From Arabidopsis thaliana (taxonomy: Eukaryota > Streptophyta > Magnoliopsida > Brassicales > Brassicaceae): a stretch of 64,000 nt of DNA. The translations under genes and the position numbers were made by a program. Shown piece after piece: positions 34,408-46,181 of this stretch. Under the pieces are notes generated by a model. That model searched no databases. It worked only from the letters and a program-made list of their open reading frames with translations, and was not told where the DNA came from. How positions within the stretch are numbered: the stretch's first letter is position 1; each line of letters opens with the position of its first letter. The stretch is taken from contig NC_003074.8 of NCBI RefSeq assembly GCF_000001735.4, positions 6,758,101 through 6,822,100 on the forward strand, written 5' to 3'.

Positions 34408-35616
34408 CAAACAAATATCACCGACAGAGAGACAGAGAGCTCTCGGTGATTCTGTCAAAAACAAACAAAAAGATACTTTTCAGTAGAGATTTTGGATGGA
34501 TTCAATAAAAATCAATCCTTTCCTTAAGAAAACATCAAAAATTTAGAGACTTTAGAAAGTCTCTGTTCAAAAGTCAGAGGAATTGCAAAACAGAGTGTCA
34601 AATTAATCAATGGGTGGTTCTGTTCGAGAGAATTAACCTGTAGATCGAAGTGAGCTTGGTACAATGGATCTCTGAATGGCTCTCTCTTTCTCTGATGAAC
34701 CCTTCAAAATTGGAAGGAGATGAAATTGACTGGAAAGATTAAGCTGAACAAGTTATCATCTCAGATTCAAAGATTGGAAAATGACGTTTGATCAAAAATA
34801 TCATTGTATAGTTGTTATTGGCGTAGGACTTGGACTTGCATTAGTTTTGTTAAGTAAAGACGCCACATGGCTCCACCACTACTACCCCATCACTCTACGA
34901 CTTCGTCAACTTTTGCTTCCCTTGTTTTCATGATAAACAAATATCATTAGTCTATACAATAATTAATTATATTTTTATTGTCACGTGAAGTACATTTTCG
35001 GTTTAGCAGCTCACTGGCTCCATGAAGACTGTCCGGTCTAACCGACCAGTCACATGCATTACATCGTCGAATGTTCTCTCTTGCTGTTGTAAAGGTCGTC
35101 GTAGTACTATATATGTCTAATCGCCTATGGAGCCAAAGGAAACAAGGAGATCAATAATCTGTGTCCTTTAACATTTTCTTGCATCATCTCCTTTTCATTC
35201 ACTTACTCTGTTTTTTCTTTTTTCTTTTGTCATTGTCCTTTGAACAATAATAGTCAATCATGTTAAGAGATTTAGTTAGAAAGAAAGTAGTAGCAGTATA
35301 CTGCTGGAAAATATATTAACCTCCTAGGTGTTAGAGGTTTTGAACAATATAAGTGTTAGAACTAGGAATGAAAAAGAAACACAACTTGTTGATGTGCTTG
35401 GCGCTTGCTCTGTTTTGGAAATGAATTCCATTTGACTAATATTGTAGCAATAGTATTTCCTTCTTTTTTTTGCGTATGGCGGTAAAAGTTTTTTTTTTTA
35501 TGTCGGTAAAATTTAGTTACGGTATTTTTCTATATATTTATAAGAGTGGGCAAGGGTGAAAGTTAGAAGTCCCTAATTTATATCACAAGCTTGTTCGTTA
35601 ATAACCCTAATTCTCT
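34408..35616. promoter_or_regulatory. Divergent promoter region between PUT5 and the F-box gene
   Basis: The left part holds the PUT5 leader (exon, 34452-34637 intron, CT-rich upstream exon to about 34740). The right end has TATATATTTATAAG at 35531-35544, about 75 bp upstream of the F-box gene ATG, a good TATA-box candidate. There is no further gene. Confidence 0.45.
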
Positions 35617-36702
35617 ATGTGTATGACTATGATGTCCGATATCTCGCAGGATTTGTTAGAGGAGATTCTCTCTAGGGTTCCAATAACATCTCTGAGAGCA
35701 GTGAAATCTACTTGCAAACGATGGAAGGATTTATTGAATGATCCGAGCTTTTCAAAGAAGTATGGTGGTAAACGAGACAACGAGTTTCTGGCGATCATGA
35801 CGAGTGGTAGTAGGGCTTCTTTAATGAGCGTAAATCTCCATGGACCTCGTGACAATAAAGACTTGGAAGATCCTTTTATAAAGCAAATAGGTGAACTTAA
35901 TCAAGACCAGATATTTAAAGTGTTTCATTGTGATGGTTTATTGTTATGCATCACCAATGAGGATAATACTAGGCTCGTGGTATGGAACCCGTATTTGGCA
36001 CAAACCAGGTGCATCCAACCCATCGACAAATTCTACATATATGATTGGTATTGTTTGGGCTACGACAAGGACAAAAACCACAAAATTTTAGTGGTTTATT
36101 CCCCTATGTTTGGCCGCATTGAGTATGAAATCTACAGTTTTTTGTCTAAATCATGGATAGTTCTTAGTTTCCCTACCGATTGGCAGATATCGCGTGATGA
36201 ATGTCTGTCTCTGAAAGGAAATACTTACTTTATTGCTTATAAAAAAATGGAAGTGGAAGAAGTAGGGTTTCAAGAATTTTTACTCTGTTTTGATTTTACA
36301 AATGAGAGATTTGGACCGCTTCTCCCTCTTCCATTCCAATGTTATAATCAAACTTCTCTAGTTCTATCTACTGTTCAAGAAGAGCAGCTTGCAGTGTTAT
36401 GTAAGAGGTGTGATGCATATGAGACGAAGATATGGATTACAACAAAGATTGAGCCCAATGCAGTGTCGTGGAGCTACTTCTTAAAATTTGATTTCAAGGT
36501 TGATATATCTGGTGGCAGTTTCTTCGTTGACGTGGAAGAGAAAGTAGCAGTGCTTTTTTGTATAAACAGAGAAAAAGAAAAAGGCATCAACAACAAGACA
36601 TACATGATTGGAGAGGATGGATACTACAAAGAAGTGGATCTCGGAGAATCTAACTGGTGTCCATCTATGTGCTCTTATGTTCCAAGTTGTGTGCAAGTCT
36701 GA
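35617..36702 (+). CDS. F-box protein, FBA-type
   Basis: A single-exon gene of 361 aa. The F-box is at about 6-45 (DISQDLLEEILSRVPITSLR, then CKRWKDLL). It is followed by the F-box-associated region with FKVFHCDGLLLC, VVWNPYLAQTRCI, CLGYDKDKNHKIL, YEIYSFLSKSW, FDFTNERFG and YMIGEDGYYKEVDLGES. Such proteins serve as substrate adaptors of SCF (SKP1-CUL1) ubiquitin ligases; the substrate is unknown. Several ATGs lie in the first seven codons; the first was taken, although MMSDISQ could also serve. I recall AT3G19560. A decayed tandem copy begins about 0.65 kb downstream. Confidence 0.93.
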   Translation: MCMTMMSDISQDLLEEILSRVPITSLRAVKSTCKRWKDLLNDPSFSKKYGGKRDNEFLAIMTSGSRASLMSVNLHGPRDNKDLEDPFIKQIGELNQDQIFKVFHCDGLLLCITNEDNTRLVVWNPYLAQTRCIQPIDKFYIYDWYCLGYDKDKNHKILVVYSPMFGRIEYEIYSFLSKSWIVLSFPTDWQISRDECLSLKGNTYFIAYKKMEVEEVGFQEFLLCFDFTNERFGPLLPLPFQCYNQTSLVLSTVQEEQLAVLCKRCDAYETKIWITTKIEPNAVSWSYFLKFDFKVDISGGSFFVDVEEKVAVLFCINREKEKGINNKTYMIGEDGYYKEVDLGESNWCPSMCSYVPSCVQV

Positions 36703-37349
36703 GTAATGTCGAGTATTAAATCTACCAGAATGTTATTTGTTTCTTGCATTTTCTTTTCATTCATTTACTCTTTTTGGCTTTTCATTCTTATAAATTACTG
36801 ATTTAATTAGTTGATGAGACAAAAACTTGATTCTCGAAATAATTGTTTCTTGTTGGCATTTATTGGTAGCCACATTGCTTAGAAGAGTCCTTCAAATTCC
36901 CAATAACCTTTTGTTACTTTCTTCTTAGTCAATTCTTTTAAAAAAGACAGACAATTCATATGATGGAGGTGTCCTAAGACAAAGAGAGGGTGTCACGTTA
37001 CAAAAAAAAGGATCGCTTTTGCGGCGACTCATTTAATGATTTAAACTCAGTCGATATCTATTTTGTAGTCGCTGCCAACCAAGTGCCGAACAGGGTCATA
37101 TGTCAAATAACATAGTCTCTTAGCTCTTACAAAAAGACTGCTGAAAACTATATTAGCCTCCTAAGTGAAACATAGCAAGTGTTGAATTAAATAAGAAAAA
37201 CAAATGTTGTGCCTGCTCTGTCTTGGAACAGAGCAAAAAATGCTTCTCGTTTCAGTTCCAGAAAATTTCTTAGCTTAAAGAAAAAACTCAATCGAGAATC
37301 CCATTACTAATTTTAATTCAGTAGCAACAACAGCTTTTTTCATGATATT
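36703..37349. other. Spacer between the F-box gene and its decayed copy
   Basis: 3' UTR and AT-rich spacer. A GC-richer patch around 37010-37100 has no gene features. Nothing else recognised. Confidence 0.4.
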
Positions 37350-38388
37350 TATTAAAAAGTGGAACGTTTTATCTAAGGAACCAAGCTTTACAAAGAAGCA
37401 TTGTGGTAAAGCATCTGGTGATCATGTTGAATGATTTTAGGGCTTGTTTAATGAGCGTCAACCTCCATGGAATCCATGACCACAAAGACTTGGTAGATCC
37501 ATCTATAAAAGAGTATGTAATTCATTTGTTAACGAACGTCTTTCACTGCGATGGCTTGTTGCTATGCGTCACTAAGGACAGCACTAGCCTCGAGGTGGAT
37601 CAAACCAAGAAGTAGTTACCACAGACTAGAAAGGTATGCTCTTGGATACGACAACAACCGTAACCACAAAATATCGAGGTATTTATTTATTACGATCACA
37701 ATGTTGCGCAACGAGTTCTTAAGTACGAAATCTTCGATCTTAAGTGTAACATATGAACGGTTCTTGATGTCACTCCTGGTACTGGTATATACTAAACTAT
37801 AGTTTTCGGGGCGTGTCCGTGAAGGGTAACAATTACTTTGTTGCTCAGGAAAGATTGGAAGGAGTGATGACAAATGTTTCACTTTGCTTTGATTTTTACA
37901 AACGAGAGTTTTGGACCGAACATGCATCTGCCGTTTGAATCTTATCCTGACGATGCTGTGACTCTATCTTCTGTTAGAGAAGAAAAGCGTGTAGTGTTAT
38001 TTAAGAGGTCGAATGCATGTGAGATGGAGATATGGATTACAACTAAGATTGACCCAACGCGGTGTCGTGGAGCTACTTCTTGAAACTGGATAGGTCAGTG
38101 TTCAATGAAAGATTGAGGAATATAGATGTGAGCTTATTCGTGGACGAGAAGAAGAAAGTAGCATTGGTTTTCTGTAAAGACAGAGAAGATTGGACCAACT
38201 TCACAGCTTATATGATTGGAAAGGATGGATACTACAAAGAAGTGTATCTCGGAGAATCTACTACATCTTGGCCATTTGTGTACTCTTATATTCCAAGTAG
38301 GCCCGGTCTCTACAAGGATGGTTTTTTGTTTAGTTTCTTGCATCTCTTTTTTAATTCATATATTAACTCTTTGGATTTTCTTGTTTAG
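37350..38388 (+). pseudogene. Decayed tandem copy of the F-box/FBA gene
   Basis: Alignable blocks appear in order but in different frames: KWNVLSKEPSFTKKH (tail of the F-box), LMSVNLHGIHDHKDLVDPS, VFHCDGLLLCVTKDS, a GYDNNRNHK block near 37640, FTNESFGPNMHLPFESY, EMEIWITTKIDP, MSWSYFLKLD, and YMIGKDGYYKEVYLGES near the end. At least three frameshifts and a stop after SLEVDQTKK break the frame. The segment coding for most of the F-box is missing, so an SCF adaptor cannot be made. It is the neighbour of the intact gene at 35617, with a high similarity that suggests a fairly young duplication. Confidence 0.88.
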
Positions 38389-39677
38389 TAGTCAGTCATT
38401 TAGAACAAACATGCATTACATTTAGATTCTAAAGATTTGCCTTCATTTGGATCCGCCTTTATGATAAGCACTAACCTCAAATATTGCAAGGGTATAAAAT
38501 TTTCTCTGTTTGAAGTTAAATGCCTCAAAGCACAAAAGACCTTGTGATGAATTGTCGATGACAGACAAAGAGACTTTCTTGATTAACTAGTCTTCTTTAG
38601 GATCCAAGAAGAATAACAGATTTTCTCCTGTCTGTTATTGTATATAGTTCGTGTGTAAGAATTGCTTATCTGATCACGGAAACAGTACCCTAGCTAGTTA
38701 CGTTTATCTCTGTTGCAAACTTTTTAAATGTTTAGTGGTGAACTAATTTTGAAAAATTCAAATGAAAAGGGTTGTTTTTGTTGTGGGCTTTCATTTAGTG
38801 GCCTAATTCTAAGAAGATACCTTGAAATGGTCGGTGCTGGTTTCATTCTATTCCATTAATATGATGGTTCCTGCTACATGCACAACATTTTAGTAACCCA
38901 CCATTCTTTTCTTCACATTCTGGAAAATAATGCAGAAACTGAGATTGGTGCTCTGGTCCTTAGCCATGGCAAATATAAGCTAATGTGAGTTTCTTCATCG
39001 ACCAAAGAGTAGAAAATCGCTGTGGTCTTTCATAAGAACGAATATAAAAAAAACATGTTAACCTCCTCCAAATGCATCACAGCTTATAATTTTTGTTATC
39101 ACTTAGTCACATTAATACATTATCATACTTTAAAAATTTTGGATAACAGCACATCGACAAGCTAGTTTAGTAGAAATCACAAAGCATAATTTCAACTCTG
39201 CAAAGTTCTGATTTTAAAATTCGTAAATTTTTTACAGTTTTAATACCGAGAGCTTATCATATAAAGTCATGGCTCATTATTAATGTCGTTATTTTCGGAT
39301 TTCTCTTTAATTGGCTAAAAAGCAAATAAATTAGGTAATTTAAATTCAGCTTAATTAGCCAATGAAAACAGAGTTAATGCAAAAGTTCATCAAACCTCCG
39401 AAAAAGCGAAAATTAAAAAAGATGAGCTCATCAGAATACCCCAAATCCAGAAACCCCACCCTTTCTTCAATTCTCACATCTCTCTCTCTTCGCTCTGAAG
39501 CAAAGACAAATATGCAAAATCCTCTCTGAACAAAATTCACTTTGGATTTGCAGAATTTATTTGCTCTAAGTTAGAGTGAGGAGAAGCAACTGCCAAATCT
39601 CTGTAATGCACTGTGAAGATCTCGAAGAACAACAAGACGAAGAAGAAGACGAAGCAGCGAGACATTTCTCGTAGATA
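38389..39677. other. Intergene upstream of SCO3/QWRF1
   Basis: AT-rich, with no supported gene. The right end, about 39440-39677, is the probable leader of the downstream gene and is richer in GA/CT. An AG after TTTGCAG at 39551 could be a leader-intron acceptor. Confidence 0.4.
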
Positions 39678-42600
39678 ATGGTGGCTGCGATTCCTCAAGG
39701 AGCAGCAATTTCCAACACCGACTCTAAGAATCCTCCACCTCGAGATCGGCAAGACAAACCTCAGCTCACAGCTAACAATGGCGGACTACAACGAAGACCT
39801 AGAGCTGCTAAAAATGTCCCCTCACGCTACTTATCCCCTTCTCCTTCACATTCCACGACGACGACGACGACCACTGCTACATCTACTTCGACTTCGTCTT
39901 CTTCGTCTGTGATACTGAGGTCTAGTAAGCGATATCCTTCCCCTTTGCTCTCTCGCACGACGAATTCTGCTTCTAATTTGGTTTATACGCCTTCCTCGTT
40001 ACCTAAACGGTCTCAATCGGTGGACCGTCGTCGTCCGTCGGCAGTTTCTGACACCCGAACGGAAATGTCGGCGGCGACGAAGATGCTTATCACTTCTACG
40101 AGGAGTTTATCTGTTTCCTTTCAAGGAGAGGCGTTTTCGTTTCCGATTAGTAAGAAGAAGGAGACTGCCACGCCGGTTTCTCACCGGAAATGTACTCCGG
40201 AGCGGCGGAGAGCGACACCTGTTCGAGATCAGCGGGAGAATTCAAAGCCGGTGGATCAGCAACTGTGGCCTGGTGCTTCTCGGAGGGGAAGTTCTGAATC
40301 TGTTGTGCCGAATTCGCTTTCTAGAAGCGTGGATTCTGACAGTGATGATGGGAGGAAGCTTGGATCTGGCTTTGTGGGAAGGTCAATGTTGCAGCATTCG
40401 CAGAGTTCTAGGGTTTCTGGTGATGGGAGATTGAATTTAGGTTTTGTAGGAGGTGATGGAATGTTGGAAATGAGAGATGAGAACAAGGCAAGACAAAGCA
40501 CACATCCAAGATTGGCTTCTAGCGTTTCGTGTGACTTTACTGCATCTGATACTGATAGTGTTTCATCTGGTAGTACTAATGGTGCGCATGAATGTGGTTC
40601 TGGTGAGGTTTCTAAAACAAGGAGCTTGCCGCGTAATGGTATGGCTTCTACTAAATTCTGGCAAGAGACTAATAGCAGGTTAAGGCGGATGCAGGATCCT
40701 GGCTCACCTCAATGTTCTAGCCCAAGTTCGAGAATCAGTAGTATCTCATCAAAGTTCAGTCAATCGAAACGGTTCTCTAGTGATAGTCCGTTGACATCAT
40801 CTCCTCGTGGTATGACTTCTCCAATAAGGGGTGCTACTCGCCCTGCTTCACCAAGTAAGCTTTGGGCAACAGCTACATCAGCTCCAGCTAGGACATCATC
40901 TAGTCCTTCTCGAGTGAGAAATGGAGTTTCTGAACAAATGAATGCTTATAACCGCACCTTGCCTTCAATTCTTTGTTTCTCTGCTGATATTAGGAGGGGT
41001 AAAATTGGGGAGGATCGTGTTATGGATGCCCACTTGTTGAGGCTTCTGTATAACCGTGATCTGCAGTGGCGGTTTGCCAATGCGAGGGCAGACTCCACTC
41101 TCATGGTACAAAGACTGAGTGCAGAGGTATCCTTTCTTTTAGATTACCGCATTAATGCTTAATAATTGAGTTTATGATTGTGTCATGTGTGTGCCTGCTG
41201 ATTGTAATTGTCTTTAGTTAGCCACTGCAGCAGACTTAGGAAAATCATTATTGGTATTTTACTTTTAGCCACTGATGCAATGCAAATGCTTAAGCCTCTA
41301 AAGTACGCATTTCTTTCGTGATAATGCTAGAAACACGATTTGTATTTTACCAACAGGGAAGACTTATTAATACTTCTCTGGTAAGAGGAGATCTGATGCT
41401 AAGCCTCTTGGACCTAGAATAGTGTTTAATTTAGTTTCTACGTTTTGGATTGTGCTGCATGCTAACTTTTGCCTGATGCTGATGTGATGACATAGATGAA
41501 AATATGAATGGAGTAAGCATTAACACAGTTATGAAGTCTAGATATCGTTATGATAGGATACTCTTTTAGAAAGTTGAGTTATTGATTTTGTCCAATAAAC
41601 TAGACACATTCTGGTGAACTCATTTTTTCTTTTCTTGACAGAAAATCCTGTGGAATGCATGGGTATCAATCTCGGAATTGCGCCATTCTGTCACTCTGAA
41701 ACGGATCAAGTTGCTCTTGATGAGGCAGAAACTGAAACTAGCTTCCATCTTGAAGGAGCAGGTGAGAATATGAACTTCTAGCAACTTCATAATTTTAATT
41801 CTTTGAACAAGAAACTTTTTCATGTTTATATTCTTAGCTTAAATTTAGTGGCACCATTCAAGTTTTGAGACTAAACAAGTATCTTCAGGAATGTGGCTTA
41901 GTATTTCTAAAAAAACTTCTTGTTATAATGGAAAAGTAAATTGAATACAATTAAGTACTGCCAAATGATAACTGCACCGTTACGATCTTACAAGTGAATG
42001 TGGTACATTTTTCTTAGTTCTGCTTCTGTGGAAGTTATTATCTTGATTGCTTAAAATCATCATCTCATGGCATTCTGAATCTTAGACAAGGAAGCACGTT
42101 AAGAAACATGAAAGCATATTTATTTCAAAATTCAAAAGTTTTTTTAATTGCTGACATTCACTTGTAAAAAAGAGAGATTATGACATATTCATAGAAAAAA
42201 AAATGACATTCATAGAAATGTTTTTTAAAATGTTGTAACCTTTTTGAGACTGACGAAATAATTGTATTTGGGAATTGTAGATGTGTTATCTAGAAGAATG
42301 GTCTCTTTTGGACAGAAATCACTCAAATTCTTTGTCAGGAGCAACTGAAGCCTTGAAAGCCAGCACACTTCGTCTTCCAGTTAGTGGTAAAGCCGTGGTG
42401 AGTGCTTCTTCGCCTGACCGTGATATGTTTGTTTTGTCTTATTTTGTATCCTTAAGTAGTGAACATTAGATTCTTTTTTCTGAATGCGTTTAAATGATTT
42501 TTGTGTTGTTAGGTTGATATTCAAGATCTCAAGCATGCTGTTAGTTCAGCGGTTGATGTCATGCACGCTATGGTGTCTTCAATATTCTCACTTACATCGA

Positions 42601-43244
42601 AGGTAAATACCTTGTCTCGGTGATTATAACGTGAATGTTGACTAAGGAAGCTTATCCTCTCATTGCTCTTCTGTGCCATTTCTGTTTTGCGTCGGAGAAT
42701 AGAATATTAGAATGCAATATATAGCTACGACGTACTGCAGAAGTATCTCCATGACCATGATAATACAGAAAGGCATACAAATACTTGTCTCCTTGCCACC
42801 TTTGTCATAGTGGTTATTGTAAGATAGAAAGTTGAAACTCAGAGTTTTAGTTGCTGGTACAAAGCCGGTTTTAGCTCTGTTCAGAGAACCCGGTTGTCTG
42901 ACAATGTACTTGTCTAGATTTGTTTCTATATGAATTGCTTGTGTTTTCTGAACCATACTTTGAATCCTCTTATCTGGGTGCATTTTGTTTTTCTGTCATT
43001 GGTAGGTGGAGGAAATGAATTCAGTAATGGCAGAAATGGTGAATATCACTGGAAAAGAAGAGGTTTTGCTCGAACAGTGTCAAGGATTCTTAACAAGAGT
43101 AGCAGCAATGCAGGTTTGAATGCTCTCTCTGCTTTCTGCTTTTGCCTTTTCCTCCTGCTCAGCTTTTATAAGCAAAAGCATGCCTCTTGCTAGGTTACGG
43201 ACTGCAGCATGAAGACGCACATAATACAACTTAGCCGGCTATAA
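39678..43244 (+). CDS. SCO3: QWRF-motif protein SCO3/QWRF1 (microtubule- and plastid-associated)
   Basis: Six exons (39678-41126, 41642-41761, 42281-42397, 42513-42602, 43006-43113, 43194-43244) give 644 aa. The large first exon encodes a Ser/Pro/Thr/Arg-rich, probably disordered half with a poly-Thr/Ser stretch near residues 56-75. The QWRF motif is at about 463-466 in LLYNRDLQWRFANARAD. It is followed by a helical domain (KILWNAWVSISELRHSVTLK, EQMCYLEEWSLLDRNH, VEEMNSVMAEMVNITGKEE) that ends QLSRL. QWRF/AUGMIN8-like proteins bind microtubules. SCO3 (snowy cotyledon 3, AT3G19570) also affects cotyledon plastid development and peroxisome association; those roles come from memory. The terminal SRL resembles a peroxisomal PTS1 tripeptide. 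Confidence 0.95.
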
Positions 43245-45192
43245 ACCAACCTGACTTCACAACTGTAGAAACTGATCTCCTCTGCGTTTACACGACTACT
43301 CACGCCACTTCACAACCTGAATGGTTTCTAACAACGTTTTACATTCCCACGGCCTTCTCTCGGAATCTCAAAACCGCCTTTATCGTTTTCAACCGGATCA
43401 AGGTGTGCTGTCTCGAGATATCTGTTTCACTGCACTCCGGATTCAACGTTTTTTAAATGTAAGTTCCTGCATTGGAGAATTACAGAAGAAAGGTGAAAGA
43501 ATAGAATGTGGTGTTTAGTTTTACCTATGAATTTAGTTTAATTGTATACAGAAAAAGCTTCTAAATAGATCATTGACTTTTGTTCTCAAATGAAGAAAAA
43601 AAATGTACATAATGAAGATATCAATCTCTCTTATTTAGAGTTGGATTTCTTGCTGTTTCTTATTTCCCATGTGTCGCGTTCCTTCCTTTTGTGTGTACAC
43701 TTCTTGTCGTTTTTATGTGCCCGCATCAATGCGTCTTTAGTACGTGATTGTGTCATTGTGTGCTAAAAGAATAAGACAAGTGACGTCATTCTTTTTATTT
43801 GTTTTTAAGTACACAACCAACAGAGACACAAAGACTTGGTGACCAAGGATCGATTCTTTTTTTAATAAAAGAAAATAAGAACAAAAAATAATGTTTGGAT
43901 AAGATTATAATTGGCAACACGCCAAGAACATCACAGTTTATATGCAAAACGACACGAATGGAATGGATTCAATTGATAATATTGTTTAGTACTCCTGAAA
44001 ATCTTGATCAATATGAAGTCTAAAATCACTACCTCCTAGCCTTTTTATACTTGTCATACACGTAAATTCTTAACTCTAGCTCTCTTTTATTCCATTTTTG
44101 GGTTCACTAGTATTTACAAATTATTTATTATTTCCAGATTAATTATTATTTCAATCAAACAAAAATAGTATAGTAGTGTTCTTTTGGTGTAAGATATCTC
44201 AGCACCGCCAAACCAAAATAGCAATCACTTTATACTTAATTAGAATATGCTTTTTGGTGAAAATTAAGTAATGTTGGAGAACATAGACTTCAACGAAAAC
44301 CTATGTGGTTCTTTTACATTTGCGACGCGTATTAATAATGACCTATACTTAATAACGTGTTTTGTTCCTGATTAGTAAGATTAGGTAGAACCGTACACGA
44401 GCCAATACACTTTCTAGTTTTCTGGTTTAGTCTTCTTTCCTCTTGATCATTTCTTTTAACAAAGCAAAACAGAAAACGAATATATGTTTGGTACACTATC
44501 AATTAATTAGAGTGATAACTTGAAAAAAACAATTAACTTCCTAAAATCAAACTAACAACGCTACACTAAATAAATTAGATGGTAGAAGTTAGGCTCTAAT
44601 TAATGTTTTTAAGCACAAACCTAAGAACCAATACCCAGGTTCGTGGTCACATCTGTATTAATGATTCGATATAATCAATTTCTAACAAAATTAAGTAATG
44701 ATGCATGCATTGTTGCTAACAAGCATGTGCAATTAATTTATGATTTAATACGAATAAAGAAAAGAAGCTAAGGCTATACACTATAGTTTTAGTGGCCAAT
44801 AACCATATCGGAAGGTATGACAAAGAATATAAAAACAGTTTTCTGAAAATTGTAAATTGTTATTTATGGACCAGATTAAATAATACATGTGCTAAATACT
44901 AATGAAGGCAACGAATCCCACATGGAAGGATTCTCGTTTCCCCAACTATTTCTGCTCTGTGTTCCCACACATAATGCCACGCAATATTTATACAGAGTGG
45001 ACTGATCAAGAGATTAGTTACCAAAATAAATAAGAAATTCTGACTTAATCAATCATCAAATTTTTGTATCAACCCCTAACAATATACCAATATTCAATCC
45101 AAATCAGAACAATTAAAAATTTGTAACTAAAAAAATGAAAATGAAACTATGGTTGTAACGAAAAAAATCACACAAGAATTAATAGTCGAGTA
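43245..45192. other. Convergent intergene between SCO3/QWRF1 and AZF2
   Basis: Both flanking genes end here. The first about 350 bp is SCO3 3' UTR, where an ORF at 43321-43518 is incidental. The rest is AT-rich with no gene features. Confidence 0.5.
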
Positions 45193-46014
45193 TTAGATTT
45201 TTAAAGATAAATCTTCTTTCTTGATGACTTGGTCGTGATCGGTCAACAAAAGCGGTTTTTTACCGGTCAACGGACTCAAGATCTCTTCGTCGACGATTGG
45301 ATTGTGATGAAGGCTGAGTTCAGGTAACGCCGGTAGGTTTAGATCGATGAATCCACGGTGGCTCCTTTCTTCCGATACCGTGCTCGACACGCTTCCACTG
45401 TGACTGATTGATTTGCTTCCTCCTCCTCCTCCGCCGCCGAGGTTGCCTTCGTAGTGACAACGTTTGTGACCGCCTAAAGCTTGACCCGTCGGAAACACTT
45501 TATGACAGATTGAACACTCGTGGATCTTTCCGGAGGCAGCAATCGGATGTTTTTCTCCGGCGACGATGGAGATGGTCGGAGCTGTTGAATCATCGGCGGT
45601 TGTTGAGATTACGGTTGGTGGTTTGATTCGGTGACTTGCTTTGTGACCGCCTAAAGCCTGATAGGAAGGAAACGCTTTTTCACAGACGTTACACTTGTAC
45701 GGAAGGTTCTTTGATTCTGGCGGCGGCGTTAACGATTGCGACTGTTGATGAAATCGCGTTTGCGACGGTTGATCTTTAGCGAGCATGAGGAGACAAAGAG
45801 CGAGATACTCTTCTTCCGTAAGATCTTGATTCTGGGATTTGGGTCGAGATCGAGGCGGTGAGGAAGAAGACGAAGAAGGGCTGTGAGAACGCTGACGTTT
45901 GGAGCGTTTGCGTTTAAGCCACGGCTCAATGAAAACGGCGTCGTTCATCAAATCTTCTTTCGTTTCGATTCTGGTGAAAGAAGAAGTTGGAGTGTTCATC
46001 GCTTCGAGGGCCAT
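45193..46014 (-). CDS. AZF2: AZF2, C2H2 zinc-finger transcriptional repressor
   Basis: A single-exon gene of 273 aa. It has an N-terminal basic stretch KRKRSKRQR (about 35-42), then an L-box with [15 protein letters not shown] (about 67-81). The two plant-type EPF/TFIIIA fingers each contain [28 protein letters not shown] (about 108-128) and [20 protein letters not shown] (about 167-186). [14 protein letters not shown] repression motif (about 224-233) lies near the C-terminus. This arrangement and length are those of AZF2 (AT3G19580), a nuclear repressor induced by ABA, salt and drought. The promoter has a CCACGTGG element just upstream of a TATA box, in keeping with ABA control. Confidence 0.96.
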   Translation of the reverse strand: MALEAMNTPTSSFTRIETKEDLMNDAVFIEPWLKRKRSKRQRSHSPSSSSSSPPRSRPKSQNQDLTEEEYLALCLLMLAKDQPSQTRFHQQSQSLTPPPESKNLPYKCNVCEKAFPSYQALGGHKASHRIKPPTVISTTADDSTAPTISIVAGEKHPIAASGKIHECSICHKVFPTGQALGGHKRCHYEGNLGGGGGGGSKSISHSGSVSSTVSEERSHRGFIDLNLPALPELSLHHNPIVDEEILSPLTGKKPLLLTDHDQVIKKEDLSLKI

Positions 46015-46160
46015 GATCAGATGAATCTTCTTCTAACTGTTGGATCAAAGGATCAGAAATTTGAGAGAAAAGTTGAGAGTTTTTAATCGCGAATATGGTG
46101 AGAGATAGAGAGAAGGAAATTAGAGAGTGAAGTGCTTAAGAAATGTTTTGGACTTGTTGT

Positions 46161-46181
46161 TTTTATATGGAAACCACGTGG
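46161..46181 (-). promoter_or_regulatory. AZF2 core promoter: ABRE/G-box next to a TATA box
   Basis: On the gene strand, CCACGTGG (46174-46181) is followed by TATAAAA (46161-46167) with a 6-bp gap, about 150 bp upstream of the AZF2 ATG. A palindromic G-box so close to the TATA box is a strong ABA-response arrangement, agreeing with the known inducibility of AZF2. Confidence 0.7.

Noticed and set aside
43321-43518. 65-aa ORF just after SCO3
   Set aside because: Lies in the probable SCO3 3' UTR with no family features.
45408-45626. Arg/Leu-rich ORF on the plus strand
   Set aside because: Antisense shadow of AZF2.
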